DNA of 64,000 nt from an uncultured Flavobacteriaceae bacterium. Lineage in GTDB: Bacteria > Bacteroidota > Bacteroidia > Flavobacteriales > Flavobacteriaceae. How positions within the stretch are numbered: position 1 is the stretch's first letter; the number at the start of each line of letters is the position of its first letter. The position numbers and the translations under genes were made by a program. Shown one piece after another: positions 36,013-45,484 of the stretch. Under the pieces are notes generated by a model. That model did not search any database. It was not told where the DNA came from and saw nothing but the letters and a program-made list of their open reading frames with translations. The DNA is taken from NCBI GenBank assembly GCA_947501625.1, contig CANMWN010000001.1, positions 62,001 to 126,000 of the forward strand. The letters are read 5' to 3'.

Positions 36013-37116
36013 ATGCTCAAACAATTTTTCTGGATGTGCTCTGGCGCAGATACCGATATACTTTCTAATAGTTCAAAAGCCGAACAAACTAAATTTGCAG
36101 GAATTGGTGGTACTGTATTTTTTACAGCAGTCATGGCAACAATAGCCTCGAGTTACGCTTTATATACTGTTTTTGACAATTTATATGCGTCAATTTTCTT
36201 CGGATTGGTTTGGGGACTACTTATTTTTAATCTCGATAGATTTATTGTTTCTACCATTAAAAAAAGTGACAATAAGTGGAAAGAAATTGCACAAGCAACA
36301 CCAAGAATTATTTTAGCAATCATTATTGCAATTGTTATTTCAAAACCATTGGAATTAAAAATATTTGAAAAAGAAATCGATCAAGTATTATTAACTCAAA
36401 AGAATGATTTAACACTAGCAAATAAAGAGCAAATTGCCAATCAATATACTCCAGAAATTACAACTATTCAAAATGAAATAAGCGCTTTAAAATCAGAAAT
36501 AGATACTAAAGAGGCTGAAACTAACGCTTTATATGAAACCTATATTGCAGAAGCTGAAGGTAGAAAAGGCACTGAAATAGTTGGGAAAGGACCTGTTTAT
36601 AAAGAGAAACGCGAAAAACACGATGCGGCACTGCAAGAGTTACAACAACTTAAACAAGAGAATAAAGAAAAGATTAACGCTAAAGAATCTCAAATCACTT
36701 CATTGATAGAAAATCAAAAAAATCAAGAGGCCACAACGCAACCAATTATTGATGGTTTTGACGGATTAATGGCGCGCATAAATGCCTTAAATGAGTTGCC
36801 TTGGTTGCCATCTTTTTTCATCTTTTTATTATTTCTTGCTATAGAAACTTCGCCAATATTTGCCAAATTAATTGCTCCAAAAAGTGAATATGACTTTAAA
36901 TTGGAAGACACTGAAAATGCTGTTAAAACTTGGGTTAGCCAAAAAGTAAAACAACGTAAAGAAATGTTACAAACCGACATTATTTTAAACGAAAAAGTAT
37001 ATTCAGATATATCGGAAGAGGAAGAATTGTACAATTACAAGCGCAAAAAGGCACGTGAATTAATGCAACAACAAGCAGATGCTTTTCATAAAAGCCAGCA
37101 AAAGATTATAGGATAG
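36013..37116 (+). CDS. DUF4407 membrane protein with coiled coil
   Basis: 367 residues. Helices lie at about 28-48, 54-74 and 92-110, then a long charged coiled coil (about 125-245, rich in Glu/Lys/Gln). A fourth helix is at about 258-275 (PSFFIFLLFLAIETSPIFAKL), and the tail is charged and cytoplasmic. The FWMCSGADTDIL start and NLDRFIVSTIKK are characteristic of DUF4407. Family members are widespread in Bacteroidota with no established function. Monocistronic; a TACGTTTG element at 35977-35984 could be its -7 box. Confidence 0.85.
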   Translation: MLKQFFWMCSGADTDILSNSSKAEQTKFAGIGGTVFFTAVMATIASSYALYTVFDNLYASIFFGLVWGLLIFNLDRFIVSTIKKSDNKWKEIAQATPRIILAIIIAIVISKPLELKIFEKEIDQVLLTQKNDLTLANKEQIANQYTPEITTIQNEISALKSEIDTKEAETNALYETYIAEAEGRKGTEIVGKGPVYKEKREKHDAALQELQQLKQENKEKINAKESQITSLIENQKNQEATTQPIIDGFDGLMARINALNELPWLPSFFIFLLFLAIETSPIFAKLIAPKSEYDFKLEDTENAVKTWVSQKVKQRKEMLQTDIILNEKVYSDISEEEELYNYKRKKARELMQQQADAFHKSQQKIIG

Positions 37117-37163
37117 CTCTCAAAACTATGTAAATAATATCCATAAATAATATGATTTTAACT

Positions 37164-37190
37164 AGTTGTGAGTAAAATTTTATTACAACT
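37164..37190. promoter_or_regulatory. Candidate operator dyad before the hydroxyproline genes
   Basis: AGTTGT and ACAACT form a 6-bp inverted repeat separated by 15 bp that include TAAAATTTTA. It lies 24 bp upstream of the pyrroline-2-carboxylate reductase ATG. It could be a site for the cluster's AraC regulator, but no matching copy was seen before the divergent genes at 48.1 kb. Confidence 0.25.
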
Positions 37191-37213
37191 TATTAATTCA
37201 TTAATTTTATTGA

Positions 37214-38173
37214 ATGGATTCCGTTGTAACAATTAGTGCTGATTTTATAGAACGTCATACCAATTTCAATGAATTGATATTGGAATTAAAAAACGCATTT
37301 AAAAACAATAAAATTATTGTTCCCCTGCGTCATCACCATGATTTTCCAAATCCAAAAGTTAACACAGATTCCACTTTATTACTGATGCCTGCATGGAACC
37401 CAAGTAAAAATGCAGGTGTAAAAATAGTAACTGTAAGTCCAGAAAATAGGCAGTTTGATTTACCCTCCATAAATGGAACTTATATCTATTTAGACGCTAC
37501 AAAGGGTACTGTAAAAGCGCTACTTGAAGCAAAAAGTTTGACCGCCAAGAGAACTGCAGCAGCATCTGCACTTGCATCTACATTTTTATCAAAAAGTGAC
37601 GCTTCTACATTATTAATGATAGGTACAGGAGCGCTTTCTATTAATCTAATTAAAGCACATGCTTCTGTAAGACCCATAAAAGAAGTATATGTTTGGGGAA
37701 GAAGTTTTGATAAGGCAAAAAACATTTGTGAGCTATTAATCAATGAAGATTTTAATAGCGTTCCAATAAAAAATATTAAAGAAAAAATCAGCAAAGTTGA
37801 TATTATTTCATGTGCAACACTATCTAAAACACCGTTAGTTTTAGGAAAACTTCTAAAAGAGGGTCAACATATAGATTTAGTTGGTGCATATAAAAAAGAT
37901 ATGCGTGAAACTGATGACGAAACGATACTAAAATCGTCTATATTTCTCGATACATTTCAAGGCGGATTAAAAGAAAGTGGTGATATAGTAATTCCGCTTC
38001 AAAATGAAACTTTAAAAGAAACCGATATTAAAGCAGATTTATTTCAATTATGCGCCAATCAGAAAACAGGAAGAAAATCTGAAAAAGAAATTACAGTGTT
38101 TAAATCAGTAGGTCATGCATTAGAAGATTTGACCGCTGCAAATTATTATTACAATAAATTTAAAAATGAGTAA
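37214..38173 (+). CDS. Pyrroline-2-carboxylate reductase-like (ornithine cyclodeaminase family)
   Basis: 319 residues of the OCD/mu-crystallin superfamily. The N-terminal substrate domain has VPLRHHHDFPNPK near 37-49. The Rossmann motif LMIGTGALSINLIKAH is near 136-150, and VDIISCATLSKTPLV near 196-210. The next gene starts 8 bp before its stop and encodes a trans-3-hydroxyproline dehydratase, whose product spontaneously gives 1-pyrroline-2-carboxylate. Reduction of that imine to L-proline by an OCD-family enzyme is established elsewhere. The assignment therefore rests on family plus coupling; a true ornithine cyclodeaminase is less likely. Confidence 0.82.
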   Translation: MDSVVTISADFIERHTNFNELILELKNAFKNNKIIVPLRHHHDFPNPKVNTDSTLLLMPAWNPSKNAGVKIVTVSPENRQFDLPSINGTYIYLDATKGTVKALLEAKSLTAKRTAAASALASTFLSKSDASTLLMIGTGALSINLIKAHASVRPIKEVYVWGRSFDKAKNICELLINEDFNSVPIKNIKEKISKVDIISCATLSKTPLVLGKLLKEGQHIDLVGAYKKDMRETDDETILKSSIFLDTFQGGLKESGDIVIPLQNETLKETDIKADLFQLCANQKTGRKSEKEITVFKSVGHALEDLTAANYYYNKFKNE

Positions 38174-39233
38174 AGTCTATCAAAACATTTTAAAAAACAG
38201 CTCTTTTGAACCTCCTAAAGATTGGCTACAAATCAAAACTATTGATATGCATACTGGAGGTGAGCCATTAAGAGTTATTATCGACGGATTTCCAGAATTA
38301 AAAGGAAATTCGGTATTGGAATATAGAAGGTATTGTAAAGATAATTATGACGAACTAAGAACTAGATTAATGTTTGAACCAAGAGGTCATGCAGATATGT
38401 ATGGCTGTATTTTAACTCCTCCAAATGATAATGAAGGTGATTTCGGAATTTTATTTTTGCACAACGAAGGGTATTCTACAATGTGTGGACATGCAATAAT
38501 TGCTATTTCAACATTGGCCATTGAAATGAATTGGATAGATGCAAAAGAAGGTGATAATATTTTAAAAATCGATGCTCCTTGTGGGCGAATTACTTCTTAT
38601 ACTAATGTTGAGTATGGTAAAGTAACTGGAGTTCGTTTTCATTGTGTACCCAGTTTTGTAGTTGGTTTAGATAAAACTGTAAAAGTTGAAGGAATAGGAA
38701 ACGTTACTTACGATTTGGCTTATGGCGGCGCTTTTTATGCCTATGTAGACATGGCAAAGAATAATTTTAATTTTGATTTAACTCCTAGTTCATATAGAAA
38801 ATTAATTTCTACAGGAATGGATATTAAACATGCTGTTATGAAAACTAATAGTGAAATTTTACATCCTTTTGAAAAAGATTTGAGTTTCTTATACGGTACC
38901 ATTTTTATTGACAACCAAAAGCAAAAATCAGGAAGTGACAGCAGAAATGTCTGCATTTTTGCGGAAGGAGAAGTTGATCGTTGCCCAACAGGCTCTGGAG
39001 TTTCTGGCAGAATGGCAATTCATAAAGCAAGAAAAGAAATTGACTATGGAGAAACTATGACAATTGAAAGCATCACCAACTCTGTATTTAAGGGATCCAT
39101 AGTTTCTGAAGAAAAGTATGGTAATTTTAATGCAATAATCCCTCAGGTTGAGGGTACCGCTCATATAACTGGAATACAAACATTTGTTATCGATCCAAAT
39201 GATCCAATGAAAAACGGGTTTATACTACGATAA
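38166..39233 (+). CDS. trans-3-hydroxy-L-proline dehydratase (proline racemase superfamily)
   Basis: 355 residues of the proline racemase fold. The first catalytic residue is Cys107 in STMCGHA. The position that is Cys in epimerases is Thr275 in DRCPTGSGVSGR. This Cys/Thr pair is the known signature of trans-3-hydroxy-L-proline dehydratases (as in the human enzyme, Cys104/Thr273), rather than of 4-hydroxyproline epimerase or proline racemase. The MHTGGEPLRVI start and EPRGHADMYG also fit. The reaction would give dehydroproline/pyrroline-2-carboxylate for the co-translated reductase. The DUF-like name proline racemase would be misleading. Confidence 0.85.
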   Translation: MSKVYQNILKNSSFEPPKDWLQIKTIDMHTGGEPLRVIIDGFPELKGNSVLEYRRYCKDNYDELRTRLMFEPRGHADMYGCILTPPNDNEGDFGILFLHNEGYSTMCGHAIIAISTLAIEMNWIDAKEGDNILKIDAPCGRITSYTNVEYGKVTGVRFHCVPSFVVGLDKTVKVEGIGNVTYDLAYGGAFYAYVDMAKNNFNFDLTPSSYRKLISTGMDIKHAVMKTNSEILHPFEKDLSFLYGTIFIDNQKQKSGSDSRNVCIFAEGEVDRCPTGSGVSGRMAIHKARKEIDYGETMTIESITNSVFKGSIVSEEKYGNFNAIIPQVEGTAHITGIQTFVIDPNDPMKNGFILR

Positions 39234-39238
39234 TGAAA

Positions 39239-40486
39239 TTAAAACTTTCTATCGGGATGAAAAGGTACTAAATCTAATGAAGGTTTTTTACCTGCAATTA
39301 TTTCCGAAACTAATTTTCCAGTAGCCGGACCTAAACTCCATCCCATCATTGCATGACCAGAAGCAATTGTCAAATTGGAATATTTGTAAGATTTTCCAAT
39401 AAATGGCAATCCGTCTGGAGTTACTGGGCGAAGGCCACAAGTGGCGTCTCTTTTTTCTTCTTTAGTAATTTCTAAATTCTTATAATAACTTTTAGCAGCA
39501 TTTGCTATTGCTTCCACTCTAACTGGGTTTATTTTGTGATTTATACCAGCAATTTCCATAGTTCCTGCAAAACGAGTAAATCCATTCATTGGCGTGACAG
39601 CAACTTTTTTCTCTAGTAATATTGTTGGTATTTTTATCCCCGTGTTTCTTTCAACATTTATTCGATACCCTTTCCCTGCTTGAATCAATAGATTTAGTCC
39701 TATTTTTTTTGACAAAATTGGACTCCAAGAACCACTCGAAAGTACAATTTCATCTGCTTCTATTTGCCTATCATCAGTTACCAACTTTGAAATTTTATTG
39801 CCATGAATTACTACATCTTTAACTTCTTCATTAATCAAAAAAGTGACACCATTACTTTTCAAATAAGTAACCATTGCATTCATAAACTCTTTTGGAGTAG
39901 AGTGCGCATCACATTTGTAATAAACTGCACCTTTCACCTCAATTCCAGAGTTTGGATCTAATTGTTCAACTTCTCGTCTATTTAAATGCTCAACTTCTAA
40001 ACCTTCCATAATCGCTCTTTGGCCAACTTCCCATTCAGCCTCTCCTGCCTTTTCAGTTTGATAGGCCATTAAAAGGCCTTTGTGCTCATAATGAAAATTT
40101 AATTCATTGGAAGATGTAAAATTTTCATACAATTCTCTACTCAATAAATTAATATCTCTAATTACAGGTATTGCCTTTTCAACTTTACTTTTAGTGGCTG
40201 ATTTTTTAAATGACCAAGCCCATTTTAAAAATTCTAAATCAAAGCGAGGTTTAACGTAAAAGGGACTTGAAGAATCAAACATCCATTTCAACCCTTTAGT
40301 AATAATTCCAGGAGCAGCTAAAGAAATAATATGACTTGGAGTTATATAACCAGCATTTACAAATGAAGCACCAGAAGTAATATCAGATTTATCAATAACG
40401 GTAACTTCACATCCTTCTTTTTGAAGAAAATAAGCAGAACATAGTCCGACTATTCCACCACCAATAATAACAACTTGTTTACTCAT
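39239..40486 (-). CDS. FAD-dependent D-amino-acid (D-hydroxyproline) dehydrogenase
   Basis: DadA/DAO-superfamily flavoprotein of 415 residues. FAD-binding GGGIVGLCSAYFLQKEG is at residues 8-24, with the acidic end VIDKSD. The C-terminal CGLRPVTPDGLPFIGKS and ASGHAMMGWSLGPATGKLV segments are typical. Located directly downstream of genes for hydroxyproline epimerase, deaminase and dehydrogenase, its expected substrate is cis-4-hydroxy-D-proline, giving 1-pyrroline-4-hydroxy-2-carboxylate. Generic D-amino acid dehydrogenase is the alternative. It ends 5 bp from the convergent dehydratase stop. Confidence 0.85.
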   Translation of the reverse strand: MSKQVVIIGGGIVGLCSAYFLQKEGCEVTVIDKSDITSGASFVNAGYITPSHIISLAAPGIITKGLKWMFDSSSPFYVKPRFDLEFLKWAWSFKKSATKSKVEKAIPVIRDINLLSRELYENFTSSNELNFHYEHKGLLMAYQTEKAGEAEWEVGQRAIMEGLEVEHLNRREVEQLDPNSGIEVKGAVYYKCDAHSTPKEFMNAMVTYLKSNGVTFLINEEVKDVVIHGNKISKLVTDDRQIEADEIVLSSGSWSPILSKKIGLNLLIQAGKGYRINVERNTGIKIPTILLEKKVAVTPMNGFTRFAGTMEIAGINHKINPVRVEAIANAAKSYYKNLEITKEEKRDATCGLRPVTPDGLPFIGKSYKYSNLTIASGHAMMGWSLGPATGKLVSEIIAGKKPSLDLVPFHPDRKF

Positions 40487-42745
40487 CTAATTCCAATTAA
40501 AATCCCAAATTGGCTCTTGATTTTTTAGGTGTTCAACAAAATAATTCCACCTCTTTTTTATAAAATACTTTCTATAATTACCAACATAACCATGTCGTTG
40601 ACTTGGCAAAATTAATAAATCAAATTCTTTATCAGCTTTTATTAATTCTTCTGCTAATTTAAACGAAGCTGATGGATTCACATTATCATCCAAACTTCCG
40701 TGCGTAATAAGCAACTTACCTTTTAAATTTTTGGCATTGGTAACGTTAGATACATTTTGATAGGTTGAATCTATTGGCCAACCTTGATACATTTCTGGCC
40801 ACCAAGCCTTTTCCATTCTAAAATCATGATCTGCTGAACTTGACACACCAACTTTATAAAAATCTGGGAAGGCTAGTAAGGCTCTTCCGGTATCAAATCC
40901 ACCTGCCGAATGTCCAAAAATTCCCACTTTATCTAAATCTATCCAAGAATATTTCTTCGCAAGGTATTTTATTGCAAGCACATGATCTTCTAGGTTATTT
41001 CCCATGTTTTTATATGAATGATTATGAAATTCCTTTGAACGTCCTGAAGTTCCTAAACCATCAACCATCATAACAACAAAACCCAATTCAGCCAAGGATT
41101 GATTCATAAAAATCCTATCAAATGATTTTGGAAAAACCTGCGTATGTGGTCCTGTATAAGAATGATCAATTATCGGATATTTCTTAAGCGAATCAAAGTT
41201 TGTGGGCTTCCATATTGCTCCATAAATAGTAGTTTTTCCATCTTTAGCCATTAATTCAAACGTTTCTGGAGTTTTCCAGCCTTTTGACTTAGCATCACTA
41301 ACATTTGCAGTAGTTAAATAAGTTAAAATTTTTCCAGAATTAGCATCTCTTAAAACAGTTTTTGTAGGGATATTAACTGTAGAATAATTGTCAACAAAAT
41401 AATTTCCGTCTTTGGAAAAACTAACATCATGATGCGTCAATTCAGGAGTTAACAACGTTATATTTCCTTTCAGGTCAACTTTATAAACTTGTTGATGGTA
41501 TGGGTTGTTATTCTCTTCTTTTCCTGATGCAGTAAAATAAATTTCTCCATTTTTATCATCTATATGCTTTATGTCGTTTATATAAAAATCGCCATTGGTT
41601 AATGATGTTGTTTTATAAGATAATAAATCAACTAAATAGAGTTGTCTCCATCCACTTCTTTCCGACAAGAAAACTATTTTTTTATCATTATCATACAATC
41701 GGTAATCAAAATTATCAATATTAGTTTTACTTTCTTCAGTAATCAAAGTTTTCTCAATTCCAGTATTCAAATCAACTCTTTTCACATATTCTTTTTGATA
41801 ACCTCGTTCAGCATATCTAGCGAATAAAACTCCAGATTCTTCAGACCATTGGGTCGAAACTGAATTAATATGTGTACCAATTGGAAGATTAGTTTTTACT
41901 TCCTTTTTTTTATCAATATTATAAAAAACAGGTTTGATATGAACCATAGTTGTATCGCCTGGAGACCCTCTATAATAAGATAATAATTTTGGTTTGTATA
42001 ACGTATCAATACTATAATCCAACAAATACATTTTTTCGGCAATTCTTGTATCAACAACCGATGCAGAAATCCATTTACTATCTTTTGACCAATCTACATA
42101 AAATCGTTTTGGTCTTTCTCCATTTTCACCTTCCATTTTATCATACCAACCATACCAAGATGCATATTGATAATGATCAGTTCCATCAAATGATAATTGA
42201 TGTTCTTCATCAGTTTCGGTAGATTTTATAAATAGATTATAGTCATTACTAAATGCAATCCATTTACCATCAGGAGATGTTGTTTCAAATTGATTATTTT
42301 CTTTTTTTTCTTCTTCACTTAAAATTAACTCATAATTATCAAGATTTAAAAGGTATTTATTTCCATCAAAATAAAAAGACAAATTAGTTCCTTTATCTTG
42401 ATATTCAATTTGAGATAATATTAATTGATTTGACTCAACTTTTTTATCTAGCAAGTCATTTAAAGAGTTTGTCAATTTTTGATGATTAAATAAAGGCTCA
42501 ACCAAATAATCATTAAAAGAAACTGTTTTATACACCCTCCCATTCTTACCATAATCCACAAACCAAATTCCAGAACCATCTTCGAACCAATTTACTTTGG
42601 TATTCAAATTAAATGCCGTTTTATTATTGTAATTATCGTACATAAAGCTAACAGCACGTTTGTAATCTTCTTTAGTAATTTCTTGTGCGCAAAGAGGCTC
42701 AAAAAGAAAAATTGTCAATAAAAAAATAAAGATTGTTCGTTTCAT
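40487..42745 (-). CDS. Dipeptidyl-peptidase IV-like S9 prolyl peptidase, exported
   Basis: About 752 residues from the ATG at 42743-42745, which opens a signal peptide (MKRTIFIFLLTIFLFEPLCAQ region). An in-frame ATG 57 bp upstream would overlap the epimerase gene and give no better signal. Residues ~30-480 form a DPP IV beta-propeller with the conserved YGWYDKMEGENGERPKRFYVDW. The C-terminal alpha/beta hydrolase has the nucleophile Ser in FGHSAGGFDTG, Asp in THGSLDDNVNP and His in QRHGYVGNYRK. It removes X-Pro dipeptides from peptide N-termini in the periplasm. Within a hydroxyproline cluster it likely feeds the pathway from collagen-like peptides. Confidence 0.9.
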   Translation of the reverse strand: MKRTIFIFLLTIFLFEPLCAQEITKEDYKRAVSFMYDNYNNKTAFNLNTKVNWFEDGSGIWFVDYGKNGRVYKTVSFNDYLVEPLFNHQKLTNSLNDLLDKKVESNQLILSQIEYQDKGTNLSFYFDGNKYLLNLDNYELILSEEEKKENNQFETTSPDGKWIAFSNDYNLFIKSTETDEEHQLSFDGTDHYQYASWYGWYDKMEGENGERPKRFYVDWSKDSKWISASVVDTRIAEKMYLLDYSIDTLYKPKLLSYYRGSPGDTTMVHIKPVFYNIDKKKEVKTNLPIGTHINSVSTQWSEESGVLFARYAERGYQKEYVKRVDLNTGIEKTLITEESKTNIDNFDYRLYDNDKKIVFLSERSGWRQLYLVDLLSYKTTSLTNGDFYINDIKHIDDKNGEIYFTASGKEENNNPYHQQVYKVDLKGNITLLTPELTHHDVSFSKDGNYFVDNYSTVNIPTKTVLRDANSGKILTYLTTANVSDAKSKGWKTPETFELMAKDGKTTIYGAIWKPTNFDSLKKYPIIDHSYTGPHTQVFPKSFDRIFMNQSLAELGFVVMMVDGLGTSGRSKEFHNHSYKNMGNNLEDHVLAIKYLAKKYSWIDLDKVGIFGHSAGGFDTGRALLAFPDFYKVGVSSSADHDFRMEKAWWPEMYQGWPIDSTYQNVSNVTNAKNLKGKLLITHGSLDDNVNPSASFKLAEELIKADKEFDLLILPSQRHGYVGNYRKYFIKKRWNYFVEHLKNQEPIWDFNWN

Positions 42746-42755
42746 AAATTTTATT

Positions 42756-43766
42756 TTAAATAACCTGAAATCCATAAGCATATGGATCATCTTCTGTATC
42801 AATTGTTATGGTATTATGTCCATAAATTTTAGCCCAACCTTGAATACTTGGAATAATCGCCAATTTCCCATCAATAGTAGTTTCACCTTCTACACATCCA
42901 ATAAACTTACTTCCAATAAAACTCTCATGGATATACTTTTCACCTTTTTTCAATTTTCCTTTAGTGTATAATTGTGCTAATCTTGCTGAAGTTCCAGTTC
43001 CGCAAGGACTTCTATCAATTGCTTTATCGCCATAAAAAACTGCATTTCTTCCTGAAGAATTTGAATCTAAAGGCTTACCTGTCCAAAGCATGTGCGTAAC
43101 ATCTTTAATCGTATTATTTTCGGGATGAATAAACTTATTAGGATATTTAGCATTTATTTTTTCTCTCACTACTTGAGAGTATTGAATTATTTGGCTTGCA
43201 GTAAAATCTTGAATTCCAGTAAAATTATCCTGAGGATCAACAATTGCATAATAATTACCGCCATACGAAACATCAAAAGAGATTTCTCCTAATTCAGGAC
43301 AATCAATTGTTAAATTTTCAGCAGCCAAATAACTTTTAACATTCGTTAGTTTAACCCAATCTACTTTACCTTTTGTTTGTTGATATTCAATTTCCACCAA
43401 ACCAGCAGGTGCCTCCATTTTTATTTTTCCAGGAGTTTTAGGTGTAACTAAACCTTCTTCAATAGCAATAGTTATAGTACCTATGGTACCATGACCACAC
43501 ATTGGCAAGCAACCTGAAGTTTCAATAAATAAAATTGCAAAATCGTTTTCTGGGTTATGCGGAGGATACAAAATACTTCCGCTCATCATATCGTGTCCTC
43601 TCGGTTCAAACATCAAACCTTTTCGAATCCAATCATATTCTTTAAGAAAGTGTTGACGTTTTTCACTCATTGAATTACCAATTAAGTTTGGCCCTCCTTC
43701 TTTTATTACTCGAACAGGATTACCACAGGTATGTGCATCAATACAAACGAAAGTTGATTTACTCAT
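42756..43766 (-). CDS. 4-hydroxyproline 2-epimerase
   Basis: 336 residues of the proline racemase superfamily. Both catalytic cysteines are present: Cys90 in CLPMCGHGTIG and Cys255 in DRSPCGTGTSARLAQL. The RSPCGTG context and DMMSGSILYPP are typical of 4-hydroxyproline epimerases. It converts trans-4-hydroxy-L-proline to cis-4-hydroxy-D-proline. Its start overlaps the DUF885 gene end by 8 bp and it sits with the dehydrogenase, deaminase and aldehyde dehydrogenase of the same route. Proline racemase is the main alternative, disfavoured by context. Confidence 0.9.
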   Translation of the reverse strand: MSKSTFVCIDAHTCGNPVRVIKEGGPNLIGNSMSEKRQHFLKEYDWIRKGLMFEPRGHDMMSGSILYPPHNPENDFAILFIETSGCLPMCGHGTIGTITIAIEEGLVTPKTPGKIKMEAPAGLVEIEYQQTKGKVDWVKLTNVKSYLAAENLTIDCPELGEISFDVSYGGNYYAIVDPQDNFTGIQDFTASQIIQYSQVVREKINAKYPNKFIHPENNTIKDVTHMLWTGKPLDSNSSGRNAVFYGDKAIDRSPCGTGTSARLAQLYTKGKLKKGEKYIHESFIGSKFIGCVEGETTIDGKLAIIPSIQGWAKIYGHNTITIDTEDDPYAYGFQVI

Positions 43767-45480
43767 TTTTCAATCTCTCAATATAATTATCAACTCTTTC
43801 TTCCATAATTGCCAAAGTAACAGTTCCTTGTTCCAAAATTATTTCATGAAACGCTCTGATATCGAATTTAGAACCCAATGCCTTTTCTGCTCTTTTACGA
43901 AGTTCACGTATTTTTAACTCCCCAATTTTATAGGATAATGCTTGTCCTGGCCAAGATATATATCTATCCGTTTCGGTATTGATTTCATGTAATGAAAGTG
44001 CAGTATTAGAAGACATGTAATCTACAACTTGTTGTCTTGTCCAACCTTTAGCATGAATCCCAGTATCTACTACCAATCGACAAGCACGCCACATTTCATA
44101 AGTATATTTTCCAAATTGCTCATAAGGTGTAGTATACATACCCATTTCATCCGCTAAATACTCGGAATATAACCCCCAACCTTCGCCATAGGCCGACAAA
44201 TACAAATCTTTCCTAAATTGAGGAATACTATCTCCCAATTCGTTATTTAAACTTCCTTGTAAATGATGTCCTGGAACTGCTTCATGAACTGTTAGGGATG
44301 GTAGTGTATATAAAGTACGACTTGGCAAATCATAAGTATTAACCCAGTAATAACCTGGATCTTTACTATCTTTTGAAGTTCCAATATAACGTCCTCCTGT
44401 ATATTTCGGCGCTATTGCATCAGGAACTGGCGCTACACCATAAGGTTTTCTTGGTAATGTTTTAAAAAACCTTGGCAATTGTGCATCAGCGCGTTTAGAC
44501 ATATCTCTTGCAATCATCATCAACTCATTTGGAGTTTTTGCATAAAACTGCTCATCAGTTCTTAAAAAATGAAAAAAATCGGCAAAAGAACCTTTAAATT
44601 CTAAATCTTTGATAATCTGTTCCATTTCTGCTTTTATGCGAGCAACTTCACTTAAACCAATTTTATGAATATCGTCTGCAGTATATTGAGTACTTGTTGT
44701 ATAAAAATTAATTCTATCTTGATACTTTTCTTTACCATTTGGAGTTTCTGACACACCAATAGTCTTTCTTGTTTTTGGGAAATATTCTGTTTCAAAAAAC
44801 TGCTTAATTCTTTTAAATTCTGGCGTAACACTGTTTTCTATTGCTTTTTTTGCAGCTTTTAAAACCGAATCTTTTTGACTCTCAGTCAAATCATTAGGTA
44901 AATTTTTAAAAGGAGAATAATAGTAACTATCTTTAAAATTTTCTACAATATTACTATTATAAGTAGATTCATAGCCTTTAAAAATTACTAACGGTTGAGA
45001 AACACCTTTTTCAAGTCCCTCACGCAGGTTAACAAAATGTTGATTTACATACTCAGGAATAGCATTCAATTTGTTCAAATACTTTTTAACATCATCATAA
45101 TTGGTCAATGGTCGAACATTGTAGGTAAGGCTACTATGAAATCCAGCATCTGACAATAAAGGGTTTAAATATCCTTCTAAATCATAATAAGCTATTTGAT
45201 CCTTAAGTATAAATTTAAGTAACTCATAAGAAATTTTATCAGTTTCTTTTAATTCTTCTTTATTTACTTTAGTTAACTTATCAAGCACACTTTGAGCAAA
45301 CTCTGCTTGAGACTGATAATGTTCTTTGGTATAAACACCTAAAGGGAATTTTTCATCATCATATGCTTCATAATCTTGATATTCATTAATGATATCATCT
45401 AAATTAACAGAAGGATTATTTGTTTTACAACTTATTATAAATACAAACAACAACGTGCAAATTATCTTAAGGTATTTCAT
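43759..45480 (-). CDS. DUF885 lipoprotein (putative metallopeptidase)
   Basis: 573 residues. N-terminal signal with lipobox FIISC (Cys about 18) implies a membrane-anchored periplasmic protein. DUF885 features: the HEAVPGHHLQGSLNNEL metal-like motif near 405-421, YGEGWGLYSEYLADEMG near 436-452, and the C-terminal ISWPGQALSYKIGELKIRELR. The HExxxGHH pattern suggests a zinc peptidase, and several relatives are annotated as such, though activity is rarely shown. Its place between hydroxyproline enzymes and next to a DPP IV-like peptidase suggests peptide breakdown. Confidence 0.85.
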   Translation of the reverse strand: MKYLKIICTLLFVFIISCKTNNPSVNLDDIINEYQDYEAYDDEKFPLGVYTKEHYQSQAEFAQSVLDKLTKVNKEELKETDKISYELLKFILKDQIAYYDLEGYLNPLLSDAGFHSSLTYNVRPLTNYDDVKKYLNKLNAIPEYVNQHFVNLREGLEKGVSQPLVIFKGYESTYNSNIVENFKDSYYYSPFKNLPNDLTESQKDSVLKAAKKAIENSVTPEFKRIKQFFETEYFPKTRKTIGVSETPNGKEKYQDRINFYTTSTQYTADDIHKIGLSEVARIKAEMEQIIKDLEFKGSFADFFHFLRTDEQFYAKTPNELMMIARDMSKRADAQLPRFFKTLPRKPYGVAPVPDAIAPKYTGGRYIGTSKDSKDPGYYWVNTYDLPSRTLYTLPSLTVHEAVPGHHLQGSLNNELGDSIPQFRKDLYLSAYGEGWGLYSEYLADEMGMYTTPYEQFGKYTYEMWRACRLVVDTGIHAKGWTRQQVVDYMSSNTALSLHEINTETDRYISWPGQALSYKIGELKIRELRKRAEKALGSKFDIRAFHEIILEQGTVTLAIMEERVDNYIERLKNE

Positions 45481-45484
45481 GTTA

